DNA of 28,755 bases from Haplomitrium mnioides (Eukaryota > Marchantiophyta > Haplomitriopsida > Calobryales), in assembly GCA_049999725.1 (NCBI GenBank), contig JBNGIS010019519.1:1-28755 (forward strand). The letters run 5' to 3'. Every line of letters starts with the position of its first letter. Position 1 is the stretch's first letter. Below, one piece after another: positions 12,111 through 21,189 of the stretch. Below the pieces are notes generated by a model that saw only the letters and a list, made by a program, of their open reading frames with translations, was not told where the DNA came from and ran no database searches. The position numbers and the translations under genes were made by a program.

Positions 12111-12999
12111 CCAATTCACATACATGATATCTCACTTCTCACATAAACTTGATTGCAATGTGCTACTATGCAATGTCTATAATCTATGTAGTTTCTATAA
12201 ATGAGATTATGCTTATTTTGACATATGTAGATATAAGTTGAAGACAAAGCACATGTAAAAGATTCAAATACAAGAAAAAATAATGAGAAATTTTAAAGAG
12301 AGGATTTAAAAACTCTCAATAAAATTAAAAAAGACAAGTTTGAAGATAAAGACAAGACCTTTATACAAAAAAAAATTTGAGCATAAGAAAAAACTTTTGA
12401 ATACAAAGGAAAAATCTAAATACAAATAGATCTACGTTAACCTCAAAAGGCAAATATGACTACAAATAAATTTATAGTCAACTCATTTTTGTGAATAAAC
12501 ACTCTTGTCAAACTCATGAGCAAAAAAGAAGTGAAAGAATTGCAATTTACATACATGATGTCTCTCTTCTTACATAGACTTGATTGCAATATGCTACTCT
12601 ACAATATCTATAGTCTATGTAGTTTGTACAGATGAGATTCTGCTTATCTTTACATACAAAGATACAAGTTGAAGATAAAGAAGATGTAAAAGATTCAAAT
12701 ACAAGAAAAAATAATGAGAAATTTTAAAGAGAGGATTTGAAAACTCTCAATAAAATAAAATAAAGTTTGAAGATAAATATAAGACCTTAATAGAAAGAAA
12801 AATCTCAGCATAAGAACGTTTTTTTGAATAAAAAGAAAAAAAAAATCTATATACAAGTAGATCTATGTTAACCTCAAGAGACAATTTTGACTACAAATAA
12901 ATTTGCACTCAGCTCATCTTTGTGAATTAAAACTCCATAAAAAAATTCTAGCTAATAGATTGTCAAACTCATGAGCAAAAAAGAAGTGAAAGTATTGCA
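12111..12999 (+). repeat. Tandem direct duplication, two units of about 435-455 bp
   Basis: 12111-12542 and 12543-12999 are full-length related copies side by side. Both begin 'caatt.acatacatgat', share 'gtaaaagattcaaatacaag', 'gagaaattttaaagagagga' and 'gatct.cgttaacctca'-type blocks, and end 'actcatgagcaaaaaagaag'. The second unit has a short insertion near 12937-12960. No protein is recognisable. Divergence is moderate, so the duplication is not an assembly artefact. Confidence 0.9.
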
Positions 13000-13091
13000 T
13001 AGCATCTTGAAGTTATATCGGTACAGTGATATTTAATTAATTGCACTTGATTACTAAACTTGATCTCCAATGAAAGCCTAAAAATAATGAA

Positions 13092-13109
13092 ATATATATA
13101 TATATATAT
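13092..13109 (+). repeat. (AT)n microsatellite
   Basis: About nine AT dinucleotides followed by a T-tract. Confidence 0.9.
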
Positions 13110-13350
13110 TTTTATTTTGCTAGTAAATTAGGTTTACACTACAATTTAAGAAAAAATAAGCAAAATAAATTATTCTATAACCATAAAATTTGGACAACAA
13201 TAATCATAGAAAACTCTTCAATAGCTCAATGCAATTAATTTGAAGATACTATTCAAATTCCTTTTGCATTATTCAAGAGTATTATTAAAGATTGTTGTGC
13301 AAGTGAATTAATTAACAATAACAAAAGACCAAAATTTTGCACTAGCAAAA

Positions 13351-13827
13351 TGATCCACCAATAACTAGCTCTAAAAAAACCCAAAAGACCAACTTCCAAA
13401 TAGGTAACAATTCCAACACAATAGTTATGCAACTAAAGGTCAATAAGCAAGCAAAAGCCAAGAGTGCAAAAATAAAGCAACCAAATAGCCAAATCAAATT
13501 GAGAAGAACTCTAGAATGAGAAGTGGGTTTATGAAACCCTTTTATTTATACAAGAGAAGAAGGTGTCATCCCTCTTCATTTGCTTACAATTCACTTCCAA
13601 TTTCATCTCTAAAAGTGATCTTATCTTACTTCTCTAAAAGTAACTTTGAAGGCAAGCAATCTTATCATATTTCAATATTAAAAGTAATCTTACACCATTT
13701 CACTTAAGGTAGCTTCAAAAGCAAGTAACTTTAAAATGACTTCAACCCTAAAGTTACCCTCTACTACTTCCTTCACTCCTTTTTTTATTTCTTATAAATA
13801 ACACAACATTATGTTTGTATTACTAGA
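13351..13827 (-). repeat. 3' LTR of the minus-strand chromovirus
   Basis: Its minus-strand sequence is homologous to the LTRs at 18654-19029 and 20817-21189. The start is degraded (TC instead of TG) and the end reads 'ggtggatCA'. About 477 bp, longer than the 373-376 bp of the plus-strand copies, because the U3 part has an extra unit of a degenerate repeat around 'TTACTTGCTTTTGAAG'. The TATA box is at 13550-13543. Confidence 0.8.
13543..13550 (-). promoter_or_regulatory. LTR TATA box (TATAAATA)
   Basis: The minus strand reads 'cttgtataaataaaaggg', in the same place and context as the TATA boxes of the two plus-strand LTRs. It would start transcription of the LTR R region leftward. Confidence 0.6.
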
Positions 13828-13879
13828 TAATACTTGCCTTCTAATCATTGATATCCTTGTTATTACCACAAATTTCAAA

Positions 13880-15060
13880 AACTTTAATAGCCTATTGAGT
13901 ATTCTCAAGGTTTGAATAAGGTTTCCCAGTAGCATCATGAAGTGGATAACCTTTCTTAAAATACACGCATTGAATATATGGATGTTACCCTCACTTGATA
14001 GCTCATTTTGCCAAAATACAGTTCACTTTATATGCTTCATTATCATCAAGAACAATAGCCGGAGGAGGAAGTTGAATATGATTTGGAAAAGAAGATGGAC
14101 TAGAAATAAAAGGTTTAAGTTTAGAGACATAAATACCATGATGAATCTTCATATGAAGAGGAAGATTAAGTTTATAAGCATCAGAAGAAATAACTTGAGA
14201 AATAAAGAAATGACCAATCCAAGAAAGAGATAGCTTACAGACTTGAGTATCTAAAAACAATAGAAGATTGTGAGTAGAAAATGTAACTTCGTCATCTAAA
14301 ACATAAAAGAAATCACGGCGACATCTATCAGCATATTGTTTTTTTTTATCAATTTTGAGCAACAATAAGATGGTTGCAAACATCTTGCAAAAAAGAAGAT
14401 AAACAAGACAAAAAAGTAGAAATACTTAGAACAATGGAAGAGAAATGAGAGAGAAAACCATCGAGAACAAGAGGATTTTGACCAAAATTAAGAAAGAAAG
14501 GAGAAAATCCCGTACTTGCTTATTTGAAGTTGTTGTAGACAAACTTCATAGCTTATAAGAAACTATCCCAATCAATGTGATGAACATTGATGAATTCATG
14601 AAGCATGTCCATTATAATGCAATTAGTGCACTTTGTTTTCTCATCCGTTGGAAGATTATAAACAATAGACTTAAAAATTTTAGTTCCCAAAAGTTTGAAC
14701 AATTCTTGCCAAAACTTTCTAGTGAAACGTAGATCTCTATAAGATATTGACATCTTGGACATTCTCTAATAACGGAAGACAATATGAAAGTAAACTTTTG
14801 CCAATTGTGGAGCATCTACTGACTTCCACTATCGGTGTTAAATGAATATGCTTACTTAGCTTGTTCATAAACACGAAAATAATAGTAAACCAACAAGACA
14901 TAGTTGGAAGTGAAGTGATAGGATCCAAACTTACATATTCCCAATGAGTTGTAGGAATTGGTAGTGGTTGAAAAAGTCCCCTTGGTTTTTGATTTGAAGC
15001 TTTGTTTTGCTAACAACTTTCACACAAACAAACAAAACTTTGAACATCTTGAACCAAGTT
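13880..15060 (-). pseudogene. Chromovirus integrase with chromodomain remnant
   Basis: Minus-strand translation shows 'CESC' (zinc-binding cysteines), 'GLFQPLPIP', 'SLDPITSLP' (first catalytic Asp), 'KLSKHIHLTPIVEV', then 'SYRDLRFTRKFW' where the second catalytic Asp is Tyr, and 'TKCTN' where the catalytic Glu is lost. 14383-14003 is open for 126 codons and carries the GPF/Y-type domain: 'YADRCRRDFFYVLDDEVTFS', 'LSLSWIGHFFIS' and 'KIHHGIYVSKLKPF'. The chromodomain start ('EAYKVNCILAK') and its tail (about 13990-13880) follow with stops. Several frameshifts separate the parts. Two catalytic losses make it inactive. Confidence 0.9.
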
Positions 15061-15399
15061 GAGCCACGACTAAGTGCACTGAAGCAACTTTGTAGTTTTA
15101 TCTTCTTGTAAACGAGCTATTCGAGGAGTATTATCTTGTGGAAATATATTTGATGATCTTGATAAAGAATACCATCTCAAATAAAAAGAGAATGATAATC
15201 ACTATCTTTGATGACCAATCGTGCTTGAATAAGACTAAAAAAACATCTTTGTGTAGCTTTTAGGGATAACATTCACTAGTTAACTTATCAAGATGTAATA
15301 TGGTAGGGTTAATCACCTCTATTGTATTCACTTGATAATCCAACTTTTGCAGCAATACATCAAGAATGGTGTGGAATCTTCGAGGTTTGTACTCTAGCT

Positions 15400-15960
15400 T
15401 GATATCAAAGAGTTGTTATTGATATTTCCATTAGTGATGACGACTTATCATATTTTCCAAATAGATCACATGTAATAATGTCTTGTGATTTGTGCGCATA
15501 AGTAGAGGTCTTCTCTAAAGATAGTGTCTCCATACTTTGGTAATATAACCCATTGGCAATTTCTCTTGAACTTTTGCCAAAATAATTTCTCTCTGCTGCA
15601 TTTAATCGGTGTAACATGAAGGCAATTGGATGAAATCTATCCTCAAAATCTTGTTGCAAAACTGGTCTACTAGTAGAATTAGAAGTATCAAAATCAATTA
15701 TACAATGAGCCTTTGGATAATATTATTGTAGAATATGACGAGAAGAGTCTACATCATTGAGCTGTTGAAACATTGATCTCTCTTTGGTGGTCTATTGAAA
15801 CTTGACCTCGTTGCCTAGCAGATTTGTAAGTGGTGCAATAATATGCGTATAATAATGGATGAATCATTGATAGAAGCTTGCTAATCTATTGAAGGCTCTA
15901 ATGTCTTTTGCCTCCTTTGGTGTTGGCCAGTGTGTTATAGCTTTAATTTTCTCTTCTTCC
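15400..15960 (-). pseudogene. Chromovirus RT connection and RNase H remnant
   Basis: The minus strand first reads the RT-RNase H linker ('EEEKIKAITHWPTPKEAKDI', then 'FNRLASFY'), typical of plant Ty3 polyproteins. The RNase H core follows: 'CIIDFDTSNSTSRPVLQQDF', 'HPIAFMLHRLNAAERNYF', ending in an open 84-codon stretch at 15659-15405. It directly follows the RT block with the expected spacing. Internal stops are present before and inside the core. Confidence 0.85.
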
Positions 15961-15999
15961 ATCTTAATACCATCCGCAGATAACTTATGCTATAGATAA

Positions 16000-16780
16000 A
16001 CAACCTCTTACTTCCAAAATTTGCACTTGGATCATTTGCAATAAAACTTCCAATTGTGCAACCTTTGTAATACTTCTTTCACATGATTGCAATGCTCAAC
16101 TTCAGTTTTGCTAAAAATAAGAATGTCATCAAAGAGCACCAAAATTAACTTATCCAATAACCCATCAAAAAGTTGATGTATTTGATCCATGAGTATAGAG
16201 GGAGCATTAATGAGACCAAATGTAAGTACATTCCATTGAAAATTCTCATACCTCGTGCAAAAAGCTGACTTTGGCACATCTTTTGGCTTGATAAGAATGC
16301 GAATAGTTACTTAAAAGATCTAGCTTGGAGAAAAGTTGTGCACCACTCAATTGATCCAACAAATCACCAATACTTGGTAAATGATAAATATTCTTTACTA
16401 TTTGATTGTTCAAATCACGATAATATATATAAAAAAATCCACCATCATTTTTTGGTACAAAAAATGTCGGTGCTCCCTAAGGCAAAATACTATACTAAAT
16501 GAAATCCTTCTCAAGAAGATTTGTCAAGGTCTTACGAAGCTCTTCCAACTCTTGTGGCAATAATAAGTATATAGGCCAATTATAAAGAGTACTTCTTGGT
16601 ATTAACTCAATTGGAAAGGGTATTCTTTGATCATCTATTAACCCTTTTGGCGAATCCTCTAGAAACACAACTATAGACTCCTTCAAAATATCATCAATCA
16701 TTGAGATGGGTACAAATTTCCCTCCCTCTTTATTCAAATCTATGATAAGCTTGATCCATCCAACAAATATATGCAACTAT
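16000..16780 (-). pseudogene. Chromovirus reverse transcriptase
   Basis: Two open stretches on the minus strand cover the RT domain. 16776-16495 holds the N-terminal part, ending 'LPQELEELRKTLTNLLEKDF', the classic lead-in to RT. Between them are 'GAPTFFVPKNDGG' and 'SKLDLLS'-type blocks with frameshifts. 16277-16032 holds 'MPKSAFCTRYENFQWNVLTF', 'GLINAPSILMDQIHQLF' and the active site 'LVLFDDILIFSK', with both catalytic Asp residues intact. Stops and at least one frameshift (near 16300, before 'MPKSAF') prevent translation of a full polyprotein. Confidence 0.9.
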
Positions 16781-16929
16781 TTCTTTATCAAAGTATTATG
16801 TTGAGCTGATTTGGGTCTTTTAATCATCGGTGTTGGACGCTCTACAAGAATTTGTTTTTTTATAAAGTAACTTGAATTTGTCATTTTCCCCAATCAACTT
16901 GAGCGGATCGATCTTCAAGCCAAGTCAAG

Positions 16930-17080
16930 CATAGATCATAGAGCTTCTATAATCTACCAACATTCTACAGGAATGCTCATCAACCATACCATCTAGATGA
17001 AACAAGGTACTTCGAATTCTTGTCGAGCTTATAATTCAATTGGAACTTATCAAGCTCTCAATAAACTGCTTGATTGTTTT
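16930..17080 (-). pseudogene. Retropepsin-like protease remnant
   Basis: The minus strand reads 'FHLDGMVDEHSCRMLVDYRS', matching the usual Ty3 'LVDSGSS' protease environment, between the zinc knuckle and the RT. The catalytic Asp is kept, but the Asp-Ser/Thr-Gly motif reads Asp-Tyr-Arg, so the active site is destroyed. The same 'FHLDGM' segment occurs at the gag-integrase fusion point of the plus-strand copy. Confidence 0.65.
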
Positions 17081-17159
17081 TATTGAGTTCTGTTGTTTTC
17101 TTGGTTTTTATCTTCAAGAATTGCTATTTGAACAAGAGTGATAGGTCAATCTTGGTGAT

Positions 17160-17850
17160 GTGAGCAATTTGTATTCCTATGACCAAGTTGTCGACAATAA
17201 AAACATCCTCTCTTTTTGTGTAGGCCCTCATACTCTACATTAATGAGTGCCACTTTTTGCACTGCATCAATCTCCATAGGTACAACCTCATTTGATGGCA
17301 TATGAATATTTTATAAAGCTTATTGTAGATGTAGCATAGGTTTGGTGATCGATAGCAGTGAATTGCATTGTTCAACCACGCGGATTGCTTTTTCTAGTTG
17401 AGATGGCTCTCTCATTGTCACTTACATTCTAGTGCGAGGCTTCAATCCTTGAACAAAGCAATTTAAGGCTTCTCTCTTGCCCATATTAGAAATTTGCATA
17501 ATGATATTTTGAAACTACATGACATAGCTTCTCATTGTATCAAATTGATTTGTTGCCAACTTTGGAGCATTCAAAATCTTAAATCTTAAATTCACTACTT
17601 CTTTATACTCTTGCCAAGAAGCAATTGGAGCAACAAATCTATGCTGAGATTGCTCTATTTGATATCTCCATCAAGTTCTTGCAACTTCTTCCAATTGACT
17701 TGCAGCAAGTAGAATTCTTCGACCATCTTCTATGATGTTTGTAGCCTCAAAATATTGCTTGCAATTGAATAAAAAATCTCAGATATGTTAGGAACCGTCT
17801 TTCTATCAAATGCTTTTGTTTGAGAAACCATATATGGTATTTTTCTTCTT
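17160..17850 (-). pseudogene. Chromovirus gag with CCHC zinc knuckle
   Basis: Minus-strand translation gives 'CKQYFEATNI', 'RRILLAASQLEEVARTXWRY', 'RFVAPIASWQEYKEVVNLRF', 'MRSYVMXFQNIIMQISNM' and 'MREPSQLEKAIRV', the usual gag capsid blocks. A perfect CCHC knuckle follows at 17205-17164 (C-x2-C-x4-H-x4-C: CFYCRQLGHRNTNC), which binds the RNA genome in the family. Three or more in-frame stops interrupt it. The N-terminus is missing because the copy is spliced directly onto the broken 5' LTR. Confidence 0.9.
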
Positions 17851-17854
17851 GAAA

Positions 17855-18069
17855 ATGTGTCATTTTTCCCACTTGCATTTGAACTTCTAAAAGGCAAGTA
17901 ATCTTATCTCACTTTAGCCCTAAAAGTAACCTTATATTATTTCATTTAAAGTAACTTCAAAGCAAGTAACCTTAAAATGATTTCAACTCTAAAAATGACC
18001 CTTTACGACTTTCTTCACTCATCTTTATTTTCTTATCAATAAGCACAACATTATGCTTTTACTATTACA
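17855..18069 (-). repeat. Truncated 5' LTR of the minus-strand chromovirus (U3 only)
   Basis: On the minus strand it starts TGTAATAG, like the LTR at 20817. It follows the U3 with two copies of the 'TTACTTGC.TT' motif down to 'aaaaatgacac' near 17855. That is the point just upstream of the TATA box in the complete LTRs. TATA box, R, U5, primer-binding site and the start of gag are all missing. Confidence 0.8.
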
Positions 18070-18653
18070 CTAACTACAAGCAAAATTGTTTTTGTTACCA
18101 ATCACCAACTGAGATTTTTGTCAAATCCAAAAGTGTCTTAGCAACGAGTTTATGAAAATTCAGTTTAAATTGGTTGATTTTGCATTAGACAATTTACAAA
18201 TCTAGAGCATTTCAAGTTTTGTCTTGAAGAAATTGAAGTATATTTAACTAGCAGAACTACACATAGTTGCATAAAAGTTTTGATATCTTAGGCAAATTCA
18301 ATTTACTATGCTAACCAACCTGATATAATTGCATAAAAACTCTCAAACAATCGAGAATAGATCATTTGTAAAATTTATAAGACATTTAAATTTTATTTTT
18401 TTTGTCTATATAATCAAGAGAAACTCCTTTGTAAAGTTGGCAACACCTTCTAATCTTAAATTATTCTACTTGTTTATCATAAAGTTTATAGATGTTATAA
18501 CTATACACTCATTCACATGACATTTCTTATTGTAAAATTGATAAATATTTAGTGTCCGTCTTGTCATTATATAAGATGCACTTATTGCCATTTTTGAAAC
18601 TCTAATCATAAATTGATGTATAATATACTATGTTGTTTTTTATAAAGCTAAAG
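18070..18653. other. Spacer between head-to-head chromovirus copies
   Basis: No coding signal. The right half holds the second copy of the dispersed repeat found at 2991-3268. The left part has no match that I can see. Confidence 0.6.
18353..18596 (+). repeat. Dispersed repeat, copy 2
   Basis: Second copy of the 2991-3268 repeat. It sits in the spacer between the two oppositely oriented chromoviruses, and its end is close to the plus-strand LTR start at 18654. It may be older sequence into which those elements inserted, or a separate small element. Confidence 0.75.
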
Positions 18654-19029
18654 TATAATAGTACAAGCATAAGGTTGTGCTATTTATAAGAAAATATAGA
18701 GGTAGAGAGTCACTTTTAGGGTTGAGATAATATTACTTGCCTTTGAAGTCATTTTTAGTAGAGAGAAACTTTTAGGGTTGAAATTAGAAGCGACTTGTAA
18801 GTGAAGAAAAAGAGATGACACCCTCTACTCTTGTATAAATAGAAGGGCTTCTTGGCCCCACTTCTTATTTTGGAGTTCCTCTCAAACCACTTAGGTTCTT
18901 TAGTTACTTGGCTTTTGCTTGCACTCTTGGTCTTAGTTTGGACCTTGAGTTGTCTTTGGTTGAAGAACTTTGTTAGAGTTCACTATAAGTTCTTACTCAT
19001 TTGAATTTGGTCATTGAGATTCTTTTACA
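18654..19029 (+). repeat. LTR 1 of the plus-strand chromovirus
   Basis: 376 bp. Starts TATAATAG (TG changed to TA compared with LTR 2) and ends 'ttttaCA', one base before the primer-binding site. Aligned with 20817-21189 it shares long blocks such as 'gcttttgcttgcact' and 'cttagtttggaccttgagtt'. It also shows many substitutions and a shift in the U3 repeat region, so the insertion is old. Confidence 0.9.
18834..18841 (+). promoter_or_regulatory. LTR TATA box (TATAAATA)
   Basis: TATAAATA in 'cttgtataaatagaaggg', 180 bp into the LTR. It is conserved in all three complete LTRs of this family. It would drive rightward transcription. Confidence 0.65.
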
Positions 19030-19030
19030 T

Positions 19031-19043
19031 TGGTATCAAAGCC
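19031..19043 (+). other. Primer-binding site, tRNA-iMet type
   Basis: TGGTATCAAAGCC matches 12 of 13 bases of the initiator tRNA-Met site TGGTATCAGAGCC. It follows the LTR end by one base. The only difference is G to A. Confidence 0.88.
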
Positions 19044-19068
19044 ACAATTTTTTTGGGTGGTGAGTTAC

Positions 19069-19816
19069 ATGGAGAATCAAGAGGCAGTGGTTCAAGCAAT
19101 GGAAAAACGACTTGAATGTCTTTCACGTCTTTAAGAAGTATGAATGAAAGAAAGAGCAATGTTGAGAAAAGAAGAGAATTATAGGCGATTTCCAACACCA
19201 AAAAATATGATAGAAAAAGGTTTGTAGTGCTTGTAAGAACTTTATCTTTGATTGTGAACAATATTTTGAAGCTACAAACATTAGAAAGGATAGTCGGAAA
19301 ATTCTATTTGTAGCAAGCCAATTAGAATGAGTTGCAAAAACTTGGTAGAGATATCAAATAGAGAAAACACAACATGGATTTGTTGCTCCTATTGTTTCTT
19401 GGTGTGAGTTTAAAGAAGCAACAATTTCAAGATTTAGGATTGTAAATGCTTCAAAAATAGCAAGAGATCGATTGGCCAAATTGAAGCAACTTGGTATAGT
19501 GAGAAGTTATGTGATGCATTTTCAAGATATAATTATGCAAATTCTTAATATAAGAGAAGAAAAAATACTATACCGCTTTGTTCGGAGATTGAGGCATCGC
19601 AAAAGAATAGAGGTTACCATGAGAGAGCCTACTAAATTAGAAAAAGCAATACGTATGAGAGAGCATCATGACTTATTACTTACTGCTACAGAAGTTAGAT
19701 CTCGTCTTCAACCATTCAAACAACGTCCTCAAAACTTTCCAAACTCTAATGGAATTAAAATTCCAACAAGAATTCGAGGTACTTTGTTCCATCTTGATGG
19801 TATGATTGTGGAGCAC
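19069..19816 (+). pseudogene. Chromovirus gag fused to protease start
   Basis: An ATG at 19069 (MENQEAVVQAMEKRLECLSR) is stopped after about 21 codons. Further gag blocks follow: 'FDCEQYFEATNIRKDSRKIL', 'HGFVAPIVSWCEFKEATISR', then a 116-codon open stretch at 19472-19822 with 'LAKLKQLGIVRSYVMHFQDI' and 'MREPTKLEKAIRM', the capsid C-terminal pattern. It runs on into the protease lead 'TLFHLDGM' and ends at the junction with integrase. The region encoding the zinc knuckle in the sister copy is missing. Several stops precede the open stretch. Confidence 0.9.
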
Positions 19817-20790
19817 CGATAGTGGATACAGTAGATGCTCCACAATTGGCAAAGATTTATTTTAATATAGTTTTCCGATATCATGGAATGGTAAAGGTAC
19901 TTATATTTGATAGAGATCCGCGATTAAGTGGGAAGTTTTGATGAGAATTGTTCACACTTTTGAGAACCAAACTATCTATGTCTATGGCTTATCATCCTCA
20001 AATAGATGGGCAAATCAAATGTGCAAGTTGCACTATGGAGGATATGCTTTGAACGTTTATTAATGTTCATCATACAGATTAGGATAATTTTTTACCGGTT
20101 GTAGAGTTTGCATACAACAACTCCAAACAAGTAAGTACTGGAGTTTCTTCTTTCTTTCTTAATTTTGGTCAACATTCTCTTGTTCCCAATGGTTTGCTTT
20201 CTTCTTCCTCTTTGAATGTTCTAAGTTTTTCTACTTTTTTGTCTCATTTATCTTCTTTTTTGCAAGATGCTAGAAACCAGCTTATTATTGCTCAAAATCG
20301 GCAAAAAATATGCCGATAAACATTGTCGCAATTTCTCTTATGTTTTAGATGACCAAGTGATGTTTTATACTTATGATCTTTCTTTGTCTTTAGATACTCA
20401 AGTTCACAAGTTGTCTCCATCTTGGATTGGTTATTTCTTAATTTCTTAAGTTATTTCTTCCGTTACGTAAAAACTTGATCTTCTTCTTCATATGAAAATT
20501 CATCCTCTGTTTTATGTACCTAAACTTAAGTCTTTTGTTTATAATTCATCTTCTTTTCCAAATCGTATTCAACTTCCTTATTTGGTTATTGTTCTTGATG
20601 ATCATGAAGAATTTGAAATAGACTACATTTTGGCAAAAAGAGCCATCAAGTGACAACGACATCTACAAGTTCAATACAAGCTTTGTGAAAAGATTATCCA
20701 CTTTATGATGTTGCTTGGGAACCTTCTTCAAAAAATTGAGAATGCTCAAGAGGTTATTTAAATATTTGAAAGTTGCAACAATGACAAGTA
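19817..20790 (+). pseudogene. Chromovirus integrase and chromodomain, 5'-truncated
   Basis: Starts inside the integrase core: 'PIVDTVDAPQLAKIYFN', 'VLIFDRDPRLSGKF' (the second catalytic Asp is present in DRD), 'MAYHPQIDGQIKCAS' (the catalytic Glu position is lost), 'FLPVVEFAYNNSKQ'. The GPF/Y-type region follows around 20267-20449 ('LSPSWIGYFLIS', 'KIHPLFYVPKLKSF'), then 'EEFEIDYILAKRAI' and a chromodomain tail with 'LQKIENAQEVI' ending near 20760. Stops are at TGA/TAG codons explainable by single transitions. The zinc-binding N-terminus and the first catalytic Asp are deleted. Confidence 0.9.
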
Positions 20791-20816
20791 TGTCATCGAT
20801 TAGAAGGCGAAGATTA

Positions 20817-21189
20817 TGTAATAGTACAAGCATAAGATTGTGCTATTTATAAGAAACTAAAGAGGAGTGAAGTAAATGGTAGTGAGTCACTTTTAGGGTT
20901 GAGATTAGATTACTTGCCTTCGAAGTCAATTTTAGGGCTGAAATTAGAAGTGACTTGTTAGTGAAAAAAGAGGGTGACACTCTTTTCTCTTGTATAAATA
21001 GAAGGGTTTCTTAGCCCAATTTCTTATTCTGTAGTTTTTCTCGAATCACTTGGGTTCTTTGGTTGCTTGGCTTTTGCTTGCACTATTGGTCTTAGTTTGG
21101 ACCTTGAGTTGACTTTGGTTGAAGAACTCTATTAGAATTCACTATGAGTTCTTATTCATTTTAATTTGGTTCTTGAGATTCTTTTTAAA
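20817..21189 (+). repeat. LTR 2 of the plus-strand chromovirus tandem
   Basis: 373 bp. Starts TGTAATAGTACAAGCATAA and ends 'tttttaAA', where LTR 1 has CA. It is preceded by a short purine-rich tract (tagaaggcgaaga, 20801-20813) that fits a polypurine tract. The TATA box is at 20993-21000. It is followed not by a primer-binding site but directly by integrase sequence. Confidence 0.9.
20993..21000 (+). promoter_or_regulatory. LTR 2 TATA box (TATAAATA)
   Basis: Conserved with 18834-18841 in position and surrounding sequence. It would drive transcription toward the downstream integrase fragment. Confidence 0.6.

Larger units (their letters stand above)
13351..18069 (-). mobile_element. Ty3/gypsy chromovirus, minus strand, with truncated 5' LTR
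   Basis: From right to left the copy carries a truncated 5' LTR (18069 to about 17855), gag with a zinc knuckle, a protease remnant, reverse transcriptase, RNase H, integrase with GPF/Y region, chromodomain remnant and a full 3' LTR (13827-13351). This is the standard chromovirus order. All domains contain stops or frameshifts. The downstream LTR half, primer-binding site and gag start are missing. If the 5' edge is placed at 18078 instead of 18069, the 7-mer AGCAAAA flanks both ends directly (13344-13350 and 18079-18085). Ty3 elements normally leave 5 bp, so this is only a candidate target duplication. Confidence 0.9.
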
